From Prochlorococcus sp. AG-363-M17 (GTDB taxonomy: Bacteria > Cyanobacteriota > Cyanobacteriia > PCC-6307 > Cyanobiaceae), in the NCBI GenBank assembly GCA_003278365.1, contig QCFS01000013.1, forward strand, positions 1 through 35,173: 35,173 nt of DNA, in the 5' to 3' direction. Shown piece after piece: positions 7,456-16,163 of the stretch. The notes below the pieces were generated by a model. That model was given only the letters and a program-made list of their open reading frames with translations, made no database searches and was not told the origin of the DNA. The translations under genes were made by a program, and so were the position numbers. How positions within the stretch are numbered: position 1 is the stretch's first letter; every line of letters begins with the position of its first letter.

Positions 7456-8922
7456 TCAAAGATCACCAAAACCCTTTTTCTTCTTGATTGGTCGCTGACG
7501 CTTTATACCACCTCCAGGATTTCGAGAAGGTCTTCCTGACTGAGGAGAACCAATACCACCAGCTTGTCCAGGCATTCCAGGCATTCCAGGCATTCCAGGC
7601 ATTCCAGGCATTCCAGGCATTCCTTGGCCGCGTGACATCTGCTGCATCAACCCACGCATTTTCTGGAAATCCGCCAAAACCTTATCCACATCTGCAGGAC
7701 TATGTCCACTACCGATAGCAACCCGTCTTCTTCTGGAGGGCTGAGCTGCCAAGAGTTCTGGCTGGACTCTCTCATTAGGAGTCATCGATCCAATCATTGC
7801 CTCTATCCGCTTGAACTGCTCCTCTCCTTGCTGCAACATCCCATCATCGATTTTATTCATCCCTGGAATCATCTTCATTAACCCACCCAAAGACCCCATC
7901 CTTTTAATTAATCTCATCTGTTTCAGAAAATCAGAAAAGTCAAAAGAAGCCTCTTCAAACTTTTTCTGCATTTTTTCCACATCGGCAATCTCAACTTCCT
8001 TCTGTGCTTTCTCTACCAAAGTAAGAACATCACCCATCCCAAGAATCCGACTTGCCATACGTTCAGGATGGAAGGGTTGTAGGGCTTCAACTTTCTCTCC
8101 AGTACCTATAAACTTAATTGGTTTCCCACTAATCTTTCGTATAGAGAGCGCCGCTCCTCCTCGAGAGTCACCATCTAATTTCGTGAGGACTGCACCAGTA
8201 ATTCCAACTTTTTCATGAAAGGATTTGGTCAGCTCAGCTGCTTCCTGACCAATCATCGAATCAACTACTAATAAAACCTCATCTGGTTCAACAGAAGAAC
8301 GAATCCGAACCATCTCCTCCATCATCTCTTCGTCTATCTGAAGTCGACCAGCAGTATCTACAAGAACAGTGTCAATTGATTCCTCACGGGCTTTAGCAAG
8401 ACCAGCAGCAGCTATTTCCTCTGGCTTGAGTTCAGGTCCCAACGAAAAAACATCAACGTTTATTTGTTTCCCTAGCGTTTTGAGCTGATCAATTGCAGCA
8501 GGTCGATAAACATCAGCCGCAATCATCAAAACACTTCTTCCTTGCTCTTTAAGATATAAACCTAATTTTGCAGTTGCAGTTGTCTTACCAGCCCCTTGAA
8601 GGCCTGCCATAAGAACAACTGTTGGAGATGTTTCTGATTTTGCCAACGGAGAATTACCTCCTCCCATTACTTCTACAAGTTGTTCTTGAACAACTTGTAT
8701 AAACTTTTGTCCCGGACTTACACCTCTTACAACTTCAGCTCCAATCGCTTTCAGGCGAACCTCTTCAACAAAGTCACGAACAACTGGCAGACTGACATCC
8801 GCCTCCAAAAGAGCACGCCGCACATCTTTTAATGCAGCCTCAATATTAGTTTCGGTAATAGCATCCTGCCCCCGAAGACTTTTTACTGCATCTTCAAAAC
8901 GGGCCGATAATTCATCAAACAT
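7456..8922 (-). CDS. ffh: Signal recognition particle GTPase Ffh (SRP54)
   Basis: The 488-residue protein has the N domain (1 to about 90), a G domain with P-loop GLQGAGKT from 107, DTAGR at 189-193, TKLDGDSRGG and GTGEK, and a Met-rich M domain that binds 4.5S RNA and signal peptides (LKQMRLIKRMGSLGGLMKMIPGM). Ffh with FtsY targets nascent membrane proteins to the translocon. The C-terminal tail carries six Gly-Met-Pro triplets (about residues 437-454), encoded by a 9-bp tandem repeat, followed by a basic end (GGGIKRQRPIKKKKGFGDL). Repeat number is likely to vary among strains. Confidence 0.97.
   Translation of the reverse strand: MFDELSARFEDAVKSLRGQDAITETNIEAALKDVRRALLEADVSLPVVRDFVEEVRLKAIGAEVVRGVSPGQKFIQVVQEQLVEVMGGGNSPLAKSETSPTVVLMAGLQGAGKTTATAKLGLYLKEQGRSVLMIAADVYRPAAIDQLKTLGKQINVDVFSLGPELKPEEIAAAGLAKAREESIDTVLVDTAGRLQIDEEMMEEMVRIRSSVEPDEVLLVVDSMIGQEAAELTKSFHEKVGITGAVLTKLDGDSRGGAALSIRKISGKPIKFIGTGEKVEALQPFHPERMASRILGMGDVLTLVEKAQKEVEIADVEKMQKKFEEASFDFSDFLKQMRLIKRMGSLGGLMKMIPGMNKIDDGMLQQGEEQFKRIEAMIGSMTPNERVQPELLAAQPSRRRRVAIGSGHSPADVDKVLADFQKMRGLMQQMSRGQGMPGMPGMPGMPGMPGMPGQAGGIGSPQSGRPSRNPGGGIKRQRPIKKKKGFGDL
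7571..7624. repeat. 9-bp tandem repeat, six units, inside ffh
   Basis: The unit ggcattcca is repeated six times in direct succession (7571-7579, 7580-7588, and so on, the last unit ending in T instead of A). On the coding (minus) strand each unit encodes Gly-Met-Pro. The near-perfect identity points to recent slippage. Because the unit is a multiple of three, gain or loss of units keeps the ffh frame. Confidence 0.95.
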
Positions 8923-8977
8923 AAGGTCAAAAAAAATAAGGTCTCAGGAAGGAATAAATAAAAATTTTTAAATCAAA

Positions 8978-10999
8978 TTACGACCCACTTATATAGGCTT
9001 GCAACCTCCATGCATCATTATCTCTTCCTAAAATATACCTCACCTTTAACTCCGGCAATGAGGTCATACTTATCGTCTTACCATTCTTAGCTATTCGTTT
9101 ATCCCGATAATCAATCACTGCTATCAATTCAATACGCTTTGGGGTCCTACTAACTAGATCCAAAGAAGTTATTTTGGTAAATATGTACTGCTTCTCTCCT
9201 TTGGACCTATCTTTAGATCTTTCAGATATAACTCGCTCAATCAACTTAGGCCTAGCAATCTTACTAAGGGCATCATTATCAAATCCGCTCAAAGTGGCTG
9301 ATTTAGCTTTCAACCAGGACTCTACTAATGTCTTAAGTTCTAGTAAATCTGGATTATCATTATTTAGTAGTTTTACATCGGACAAGCCTTCAAATCCCTC
9401 TTTTGATTGATAAGATTGAGCAGTATTTATATCTGAGTTCTTGCTTTTGATAACAATCTCCTTACCTTCAATATCTTCGGAAATGGATTTAGTGAGCCTA
9501 GGTCTTTGGGCAAGATAAATCCAAGAAATGTAAATGCCTGCAGTAAGAAACAAGAAAATACTAACGAGTCTAAAAAACTGAGAGTATTTATAAATGCTTT
9601 TTATTAAATCAGTGGAAGCGATTGTTCTTATTTTTGTCAAGGCAAGTGATACTCCTTTTAGGTCGTTTGATTTAGTTGAATATTCATTATTGGCAACTAA
9701 TTCTTGTTCCTTAACCTCGTATGGCTCAGATTTAATATCCCAATCAAGTTCTTCATCTAAAGGCTCATCCATTGACGAAGAGTCTGTAGATGTTCCTAAA
9801 AAGAAGGAAAATCTTCTACCAAGAATTCCATTCTTTTCTAGGCTCTCAACAAAATTCTGAACATCTCTATCTGCAAACCAAGCTTCCAAGTCAACTTCCT
9901 TGGCATTTACGTCTCTATAAGCAGGAAGCACATCTCTTCTCAACCAGTCGCGGCAATAATCGCAAAGCGCTGCAAGGCTCTCTGAAGGATAATTTTTCAA
10001 CCACACTTGCAAACCCTCATCTGGGCTACTAAAGAATCTTCTTTTTGCGAGCTCTACATCTGCCAATAAAAGGTCCAGACATCCAAGCAATGGCAATGGA
10101 TCAACTCCTTCAAGCTGAAATCTTTCAAGATGCTTTCGCGCCTCGAAAATCCTTTCAGGCTTTCGATGATAGAAACCATCTGCCACAAGAGCCATTACAC
10201 GCAGAAATCCAGCATCGGCTGAACCATTTCTCTGCCATCCAGTAAAAAGATCTACTTGCTCCTGAACTGTCAAGAAGTTTCGAATTTGGTGAAAGAAAAG
10301 CTCAAACTCGGACTGTTCCAACCCTGATTCAGGGAGTGTCTGACTTTTACCTTCAAGACCACCTCTTTGAAGAACAAAGCTATTAAGCATCCTTAAACCC
10401 TCGTCATGAGATTCCTGATCACCAAGGTCTCTACTTAAAAGATCAAGAATGCGATATGGGAGCAAAGCCGCTAAATCATCTTCAAGAGTCTTTCTCTGTT
10501 CATGCAGCTTGCCCATTCGCTGCAACAATTTGACCCCGTCTCGCAACAAAGAGGCTGCTGATTCGTAATGCCTATCTTCTTTTTCTTGCAAAGATGCTTC
10601 TTTACAAGCCAACGCTGCGACCAAAGTCAGGTCTGCTTCTCGTCCACTCCCAAGGGCCGGGGCCTGAGGCGGCTGCAAAGATTGCCTGGCAAGACGAAAC
10701 GCCTCATATGCAGCCTTGGCCTCCCACAAGAGCATCAAGCCTCCGACTTCTCTGGTCGTAGAGATCTCAAGACCAACTGCTCCTTTCAACAAAGCAGCTT
10801 CATATTCCTGACGTCGGGAAGAATCAGAAAGCAGCTCAGCTGAGAGTCTCAACAATTCAGCTCTTTGTGTTAAAGCTTCACGGGTAAAGCCTTCTTCAGG
10901 AAAATTATCAAGTCGAACCTGGAGCGTACGCAGTACAGCCTCTGCCTCAGAAGCTGGGCTAATACCCAGTAATCGGAAATGATCGATCGGGAGGTCCAC
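8978..10999 (-). CDS. ftn2: Cell division protein Ftn2/ZipN (ARC6 homologue)
   Basis: The 673-residue product starts with a J-domain-like region (MDLPIDHFRLLGI, then SEAEAVLRTLQVRLDNFPEEGFT), continues with a long helical repeat domain, has one transmembrane helix at about 478-497 (LVSIFLFLTAGIYISWIYLA), and ends in a C-terminal domain like DUF4101/ARC6 (LVESWLKAKSATLSG ... WRLQAYISGS). This is the layout of the cyanobacterial divisome organiser Ftn2/ZipN, ancestor of plastid ARC6, which tethers FtsZ to the membrane. The region before the helix is variable and Glu/Asp-rich. It heads the minus-strand cluster that runs into ffh and is divergent from pdhA. Confidence 0.9.
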   Translation of the reverse strand: MDLPIDHFRLLGISPASEAEAVLRTLQVRLDNFPEEGFTREALTQRAELLRLSAELLSDSSRRQEYEAALLKGAVGLEISTTREVGGLMLLWEAKAAYEAFRLARQSLQPPQAPALGSGREADLTLVAALACKEASLQEKEDRHYESAASLLRDGVKLLQRMGKLHEQRKTLEDDLAALLPYRILDLLSRDLGDQESHDEGLRMLNSFVLQRGGLEGKSQTLPESGLEQSEFELFFHQIRNFLTVQEQVDLFTGWQRNGSADAGFLRVMALVADGFYHRKPERIFEARKHLERFQLEGVDPLPLLGCLDLLLADVELAKRRFFSSPDEGLQVWLKNYPSESLAALCDYCRDWLRRDVLPAYRDVNAKEVDLEAWFADRDVQNFVESLEKNGILGRRFSFFLGTSTDSSSMDEPLDEELDWDIKSEPYEVKEQELVANNEYSTKSNDLKGVSLALTKIRTIASTDLIKSIYKYSQFFRLVSIFLFLTAGIYISWIYLAQRPRLTKSISEDIEGKEIVIKSKNSDINTAQSYQSKEGFEGLSDVKLLNNDNPDLLELKTLVESWLKAKSATLSGFDNDALSKIARPKLIERVISERSKDRSKGEKQYIFTKITSLDLVSRTPKRIELIAVIDYRDKRIAKNGKTISMTSLPELKVRYILGRDNDAWRLQAYISGS

Positions 11000-11020
11000 C
11001 CTATGCTCAGCACTTGAGAT

Positions 11021-11047
11021 AAAACTCTAGACAGTGTAAGGAGTTTT
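11021..11047. promoter_or_regulatory. Inverted repeat in the ftn2/pdhA divergent promoter region
   Basis: AAAACTC (11021-11027) and GAGTTTT (11041-11047) form a perfect 7-bp inverted repeat with a 13-nt spacer. It sits in the 98-nt gap between the divergent ftn2 and pdhA starts. It could be an operator or a 5'-leader hairpin. No matching known site is recognised. Confidence 0.35.
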
Positions 11048-11097
11048 GCCTATTCCCAGTCCCCAGGATCTTACAGTCTTAAACCAAGTGAGTGAGA

Positions 11098-12195
11098 ATG
11101 TACATGAACAAGTCCACAAAAAGTCCTGCAAACACAGCATTATCTGAAGCTATGACAGCAAACGAGCATGCCGAAAGGCTTTCTAAAATTGTCTCAACAG
11201 AGCAATCAAGTATTGATAAAAAAACTGGATTAGAGATTTTTCGGGACATGACCCTAGGCCGCCGATTTGAAGACAAATGCGCAGAAATGTATTACAGGGG
11301 AAAAATGTTCGGATTTGTTCACCTATACAACGGTCAAGAAGCAGTTAGCTCAGGAGTAATAGGTGCTATGAGAAAAAAACATGACTGGTTCTGTAGTACC
11401 TATAGAGATCATGTTCATGCTCTCAGCGCAGGAGTACCTGCTCGTGAAGTAATGAGTGAATTATTTGGCAAAGAAACAGGTTGCAGCAAAGGCAGAGGAG
11501 GTTCAATGCACCTTTTCTCTAAAGAGCATCACCTGCTAGGCGGGTACGCCTTTATTGCCGAAGGTATTCCAGTAGCCCTTGGATCAGCATTTACTAGTCG
11601 ATACAAGAAAGATGCCCTGGGGGAGCAAAACAGTGATGCTGTCACTGCTGCTTTCTTCGGAGATGGCACTTGCAATAACGGTCAATTCTTCGAATGCATG
11701 AATATGGCTCAATTGTGGAAATTGCCAATAATTTTTGTTGTAGAGAACAATAAATGGGCGATTGGAATGGCACACGATCGTGCAACTAGCGACCCAGAGA
11801 TATGGAGGAAAGCAAGCTCATTTGGAATGGCAGGAGAAGAAGTAAATGGGATGGATGTTCTAGCTGTTAGAGCTGCTACTCAAAGAGCTGTAGAACGTGC
11901 ACGCGCTGGAGATGGTCCAACCCTCCTTGAATGCCTTACCTATCGCTTTAGGGGGCATTCACTTGCAGACCCAGATGAGCTAAGAACAACCGAAGAAAAA
12001 GCATTCTGGGCAGAACGCGATCCACTGATTGCCTTAGAAAAAGTTCTTATAGAAAAAGACCTAGTAACTAAGAATGAGCTCCGAAAAATTGAGAAAGAAA
12101 TAGATAAAGAAGTAGAGGATTCAGTTGAATTTGCACTAAATGCACCTGAGCCAAAGCCAGATGAGCTCACACGATATATATGGGCAGATGACTAG
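11098..12195 (+). CDS. pdhA: Pyruvate dehydrogenase E1 component, alpha subunit
   Basis: The protein shows the E1-alpha signature: [18 protein letters not shown] near residue 65, a glycine-rich RGGSMHLF segment, and the thiamine-diphosphate motif [12 protein letters not shown] ending near VVENN. E1 decarboxylates pyruvate and passes the acetyl group to the E2 lipoyl domain. lpdA, encoding the E3 subunit, lies elsewhere in this window (21077-22522). Three in-frame starts are close together (GTG 11092, ATG 11098, ATG 11104). ATG 11104 has a GTGAG at good spacing, so the exact start is uncertain by a few codons. Confidence 0.95.
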   Translation: MYMNKSTKSPANTALSEAMTANEHAERLSKIVSTEQSSIDKKTGLEIFRDMTLGRRFEDKCAEMYYRGKMFGFVHLYNGQEAVSSGVIGAMRKKHDWFCSTYRDHVHALSAGVPAREVMSELFGKETGCSKGRGGSMHLFSKEHHLLGGYAFIAEGIPVALGSAFTSRYKKDALGEQNSDAVTAAFFGDGTCNNGQFFECMNMAQLWKLPIIFVVENNKWAIGMAHDRATSDPEIWRKASSFGMAGEEVNGMDVLAVRAATQRAVERARAGDGPTLLECLTYRFRGHSLADPDELRTTEEKAFWAERDPLIALEKVLIEKDLVTKNELRKIEKEIDKEVEDSVEFALNAPEPKPDELTRYIWADD

Positions 12196-12231
12196 GGAAA
12201 ATCAATAGTCCATTAAGAGAAAGCTGAGAAA

Positions 12232-13173
12232 TCAAATCCCCCCTGGAAGCTTTCTAGTTAAATTTCTCAATTTTCTAAGAGCCTTTAACTCAACTTGACG
12301 AACTCTTTCTCTTGAAACCTCCAATAGCCTCCCAATCTCTGCAAGGGTATGGCGCTCATTGCCCTCTAACCCAAAGCGTAACTTCAATACATACTGTTCC
12401 TGCTCACTCAAGTGAGCCAACCATCTAACCAATTGTTCTTGATGAATACGCTGTTCAACAAGTTCTAACGGTTCATCCAAAGACGAGTCGGCAATAAGAT
12501 CTCCTAAAAAGCTACGTCCATCATCTCCATTAACAGGCGCATCTAAGCTACTAGTTGTCAATGCCTGTCTGAGTAAGGAGTCAAGCTCCTCTACAGGCAT
12601 GTCCATTTCCTCTGCAATCTCTAATCGACTAGGCATAGCACCTAACTTATGAGCCAAATCAAGACTTACTTTTCTTATCGTGGTAAGCCTCTCACTCAAA
12701 TGAACGGGTAAACGAATTGTTCGTGACTGACATGCAATTGCACGAGTCATACTCTGACGAATCCACCAAAAAGCATATGTTGAAAACTTATATCCTCGAG
12801 TCGGATCAAACTTCTCTACAGCCCTCTCTAAACCAAGAGAACCTTCCTGAATCAAATCGAGTAGTTCAAGGCCTTTACCCTGATATTTCTTTGCCACACT
12901 TACGACAAGACGTAAATTCGCTTTCATCATTCTTTCTTTAGCTCGACGTCCTATACGGATCATTCGACGCTGATGAGAGGTTAGCTTCTCACTGGTGTCT
13001 GGCAATGAATCATCTTCTGTGAGACTCATCATGGTTTGAACTTGATTTCCAAGCTCTATCTCCTCTGCAGGAGTAAGCAAAGGAATCCGGCCAATGGTTG
13101 CCAAGTACCAACTAATTGGATCGCTACTTCTTCTTTTGTGAGAATCAGTAGCTTTGGGAGCTGAAGAAACCAT
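12232..13173 (-). CDS. Group 2 RNA polymerase sigma factor (RpoD-like)
   Basis: The 313-residue protein has region 1.2 (DPISWYLATIGRIPLLTPAEE, about 18-38), region 2 (RLVVSVAKKYQGKGLELLDLIQEGSLGL to TYAFWWIRQSMTRAI, about 88-147) and region 4 with its helix-turn-helix (HTLAEIGRLLEVSRERVRQVE, near 275-295). Region 1.1 is absent and the N-terminus is short, so it is one of the non-primary, group 2 sigma factors of cyanobacteria, which are used under stress or light changes. I do not assign a specific Sig letter. A perfect hairpin lies 13 nt before its ATG. Confidence 0.92.
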   Translation of the reverse strand: MVSSAPKATDSHKRRSSDPISWYLATIGRIPLLTPAEEIELGNQVQTMMSLTEDDSLPDTSEKLTSHQRRMIRIGRRAKERMMKANLRLVVSVAKKYQGKGLELLDLIQEGSLGLERAVEKFDPTRGYKFSTYAFWWIRQSMTRAIACQSRTIRLPVHLSERLTTIRKVSLDLAHKLGAMPSRLEIAEEMDMPVEELDSLLRQALTTSSLDAPVNGDDGRSFLGDLIADSSLDEPLELVEQRIHQEQLVRWLAHLSEQEQYVLKLRFGLEGNERHTLAEIGRLLEVSRERVRQVELKALRKLRNLTRKLPGGI

Positions 13174-13185
13174 TTCTGGTTATTC

Positions 13186-13203
13186 CCCGTTTTGAATAAC
13201 GGG
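13186..13203 (-). promoter_or_regulatory. Leader hairpin just upstream of the sigma factor start
   Basis: CCCGTT (13186-13191) and AACGGG (13198-13203) form a perfect 6-bp GC-containing stem with a 6-nt loop, ending 13 nt before the sigma factor ATG at 13173. There is no T-tract, so it is not a typical terminator for the upstream nnr gene. Its position near the ribosome binding region makes a translational role possible, but this is inference. Confidence 0.4.
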
Positions 13204-13297
13204 ACTTTCCTACGAATATTGCAAAAGAGCCTCTGGTTTCAAAAAGCCTTCATATTCATGCGTGGAAAAGTACACATTTCGAGAGAAATGTTCTCAT

Positions 13298-14887
13298 TCA
13301 CAACAAATTCAAGTTCTTATTCGCACAATTCATGGATTGAATGGAAATTGTTAGCTCCTCAAGAGACTTAGCTATTTTCGAAGCAGAGCTTCCTTGTTTA
13401 GATCTTTTACCCGCCTCTGAATGAAGAAACATCGCCAAGGCAAGTGTTTCAATCTTGTATTTATCTAGCGAAGTCACACCTATACCTCCTAATCCAGTGG
13501 CATATCCAGCAAGAAGATCTCCTAATCCACATCTTGCCGCAAAAGGAGAAGTCTCCGAAAGTTGCCAGATTTTCCCTGAATGATCAGCAACACAACTATG
13601 AGCTCCTTTCAGCAATACCCCTATCCCACAAGATTGTGCTGCTTGAAAGGCTGCATCAATAAGATCAGCAGTTTGAATCATTGGGAACAAACGACGAAAT
13701 TCTGCAATATGTGGGGTTATCCAAGAAGGTCCGTTACGATCTTTTAACCATTGAAGTCCTCCAGGGACTGCACTTATTTGGTTAAGAGCATCTGCGTCTA
13801 AAACCAACAAGCCTTTAAATGGGGCAAGCTGATGACCCCAAATATCAAAAAAAGAGTTATCAGGAAGGTCACCCAATCCAGGGCCTATCAAGATTGAATC
13901 CAGTCTCTCTAAATCAATCTTAGAAAGAGATTTACCAAGATCTAACTCAGAATTATTTTCACAAAAAACCGCATCTTCTAGAACCACTTCAGGAATAAGT
14001 TGCCATAAACCAGACCCCACTGTTCTAGGTACTAATGCTCTCACTGTCCCTACACCACTAGCTATCGCGCCCTTGATAGCAAGTAAGGCAGCTCCAGGGA
14101 ACTTAGAACTACCTGCTATAACAAGTGTTCTGCCTCGCTCATATTTCATTGCATTAGGCAGCAGTCTCGGCCAGCTAATAGTTCCTAAATCAGAAGAAAA
14201 GATAAGACGAGGTTGGCTAAGAGGTAAGTCACTGAACAAATTTTTGTTTAGTCCGATATCAATTCTTTCGACACGTCCAACATGCCTAAGAGCACAATCC
14301 TGAACAAGTCCTCTCTTAATCAAACCAACCGTGAGAGTTGTAGAAGCAACAGCAGCCCCTTTTGACAGAATTCTCCCAGTATCTGAACAAAGGCCAGTAG
14401 GTATATCAAGACTAATAAGTCGGCCTGGCTTTAGAAACTCTCGAGAGATAAAAATCTCTTCCAAAAAAGAAGGAAGAGGACGTGTTTGAGCTAACCCAAA
14501 TATTCCATCAATCCACAAAGATTCAGAATCAATTTCAGGGGGGGTTTCAAGCTCCTTAATTCCTAACCACAAACAATACTTCAAATGTTTTTCAGTCAAT
14601 GTCTTTTTAATCGGGAATGGGCACCAAATTTGGACTGGAATGCCAGCTAAATACAATTCTCTAGCGACCACCAAACCATCTCCACCGTTATGCCCAGGAC
14701 CAACAAGAACAACTACTCCTTTTTGAATCAAATCTTTCCTGTGATTTATCCAACAAAACATTGCCTGGCCCACTTTTTCCATTAAGGCAGGCACTGGCAT
14801 CCCACTTCTAAAGAGCTCCTCTTCAATAACCGTCATCTGATTAGCGGTTACCAATAGATGCTCGGCATCAAATGGAGGCCATATCAC
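13298..14887 (-). CDS. nnr: Bifunctional NAD(P)HX epimerase / ADP-dependent dehydratase (YjeF)
   Basis: The N-terminal half is the YjeF_N epimerase domain (MTVIEEELFRSGMPVPALMEKVGQAM, VVLVGPGHNGGDGLVVAREL, LDIPTGLCSDTG). The C-terminal half is the ribokinase-like dehydratase (GPGLGDLPDNS, LLVLDADALNQI, WITPHIAEFRRLF, and CGLGDLLAGYATGLGG with the catalytic GD). Together they repair hydrated NADH and NADPH. The frame continues upstream to a TTG at 14941, but the first residues there look unlike the family. I prefer GTG at 14887 (M-I-W-P-P), giving about 529 aa and leaving a 76-nt divergent gap to mnmA. Confidence 0.92.
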   Translation of the reverse strand: MIWPPFDAEHLLVTANQMTVIEEELFRSGMPVPALMEKVGQAMFCWINHRKDLIQKGVVVLVGPGHNGGDGLVVARELYLAGIPVQIWCPFPIKKTLTEKHLKYCLWLGIKELETPPEIDSESLWIDGIFGLAQTRPLPSFLEEIFISREFLKPGRLISLDIPTGLCSDTGRILSKGAAVASTTLTVGLIKRGLVQDCALRHVGRVERIDIGLNKNLFSDLPLSQPRLIFSSDLGTISWPRLLPNAMKYERGRTLVIAGSSKFPGAALLAIKGAIASGVGTVRALVPRTVGSGLWQLIPEVVLEDAVFCENNSELDLGKSLSKIDLERLDSILIGPGLGDLPDNSFFDIWGHQLAPFKGLLVLDADALNQISAVPGGLQWLKDRNGPSWITPHIAEFRRLFPMIQTADLIDAAFQAAQSCGIGVLLKGAHSCVADHSGKIWQLSETSPFAARCGLGDLLAGYATGLGGIGVTSLDKYKIETLALAMFLHSEAGKRSKQGSSASKIAKSLEELTISIQSMNCANKNLNLL

Positions 14888-14963
14888 TGGAATTGAGCTA
14901 GAAAAAGAATGAGAGTTAATCAATAACAATACCGGAATCAACCGAAATCAACCTGAAACGATC

Positions 14964-16163
14964 ATGTTCGAAACCTCATCAGCGACACGCGCTGGTGCTA
15001 AAGCTATTGAGAGATTGCGACACTTGCCTGGTGAACATTCCGCAGTTGTAGGGCTATCTGGAGGCGTCGACAGCTCTCTTACCGCAGCTCTATTTGTCGA
15101 AGCGGGGTGGGAAATTAATGGGCTAACCCTATGGTTGTTAAGTGGAAAAGGATCATGCTGCTCGGACGGTCTTGTTGATGCAGCAGGAATATGCTCTCAA
15201 CTGAGCATTCCACATCATGTAGTTGACTCTAGAGAGACATTTGAAAAGGAAATTATTAATACTCTAATTAATGGATACCAAGAAGGAATAACTCCTCTTC
15301 CTTGCTCTCAATGCAACCGTTCTGTAAAGTTTGGACCAATGATTAATTGGGCTAAAGAAAACCTTAATATCAATACAATTGCAACTGGTCATTATGCCAG
15401 AGTAAGGATGAAAGATGAGCAGTTAATCACTAAGAATATCCCTGGAGGTAGCCAAGGAAGAAATCAACTTCTAAGGGGATGTGACCGAAACAAAGATCAA
15501 AGTTACTTCCTATATGATCTTTCACAAGATATTCTAGAAAAAGTCATTTTTCCATTAGGTGAATTAACCAAAGAAGAAACAAGAGAAGAAGCCGCAAGAT
15601 ACAACTTAAGAACTGCACAAAAACCTGAGAGCCAAGATTTATGCCTTATAGATCTGCATGGTTCAATGAAAGGATTTCTAAATAGTTATATAGAAAGTAA
15701 ACAAGGTGAAATATTACTGTCTGATGGCAAACTAATAGGACATCATGATGGAATTCATAATTTCACTATTGGCCAAAGGAAAGGACTCGGGATCTCTTGG
15801 AAAGAACCTCTCCATGTAATCAAAATTGATGCAAGCAAAAATCAAATTATTGTAGCTCCAAGGTCTCAGTCAGGAAGATTAACTTGTGAAGTAGGAGCGA
15901 TTAATTGGGTCTCAATTCAACCACCTCAAAAACCAATTATTGTTGAAGCCCAACTCAGATATAGAAGCAAGCCCGTTCAAGCAAAACTTATTCCAGTTGA
16001 AGCAAATCAAGAAGATGCAAAAAGGTCACGACCTTATAGATGCAGGTTAGAGTTTACGGAAGATCAATTCTCAATAACTCCAGGCCAAGCAGCAGTATTT
16101 TATTCAGGGGAAGTCCTTCTCGGAGGGGGGATAATAGACAAGTACAGAAATTCAAATGATTAA
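14964..16163 (+). CDS. mnmA: tRNA-specific 2-thiouridylase MnmA
   Basis: The 399-residue protein has the PP-loop GLSGGVDSS at 30-38, the [12 protein letters not shown] motif with C114/C117, and [10 protein letters not shown] with C227. C117 and C227 fit the family's two catalytic cysteines. MnmA thiolates U34 of the Lys, Glu and Gln tRNAs. The C-terminal beta domain ([22 protein letters not shown]) is complete. The gene stops at 16163 and lnt, convergent, stops at 16164, with no bases between. Confidence 0.96.
   Translation: MFETSSATRAGAKAIERLRHLPGEHSAVVGLSGGVDSSLTAALFVEAGWEINGLTLWLLSGKGSCCSDGLVDAAGICSQLSIPHHVVDSRETFEKEIINTLINGYQEGITPLPCSQCNRSVKFGPMINWAKENLNINTIATGHYARVRMKDEQLITKNIPGGSQGRNQLLRGCDRNKDQSYFLYDLSQDILEKVIFPLGELTKEETREEAARYNLRTAQKPESQDLCLIDLHGSMKGFLNSYIESKQGEILLSDGKLIGHHDGIHNFTIGQRKGLGISWKEPLHVIKIDASKNQIIVAPRSQSGRLTCEVGAINWVSIQPPQKPIIVEAQLRYRSKPVQAKLIPVEANQEDAKRSRPYRCRLEFTEDQFSITPGQAAVFYSGEVLLGGGIIDKYRNSND

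Noticed and set aside
7488-7718. Plus-strand ORF encoding repeated FQA residues
   Set aside because: It is the antisense reading of the ffh tandem repeat; the minus-strand frame is the real gene.
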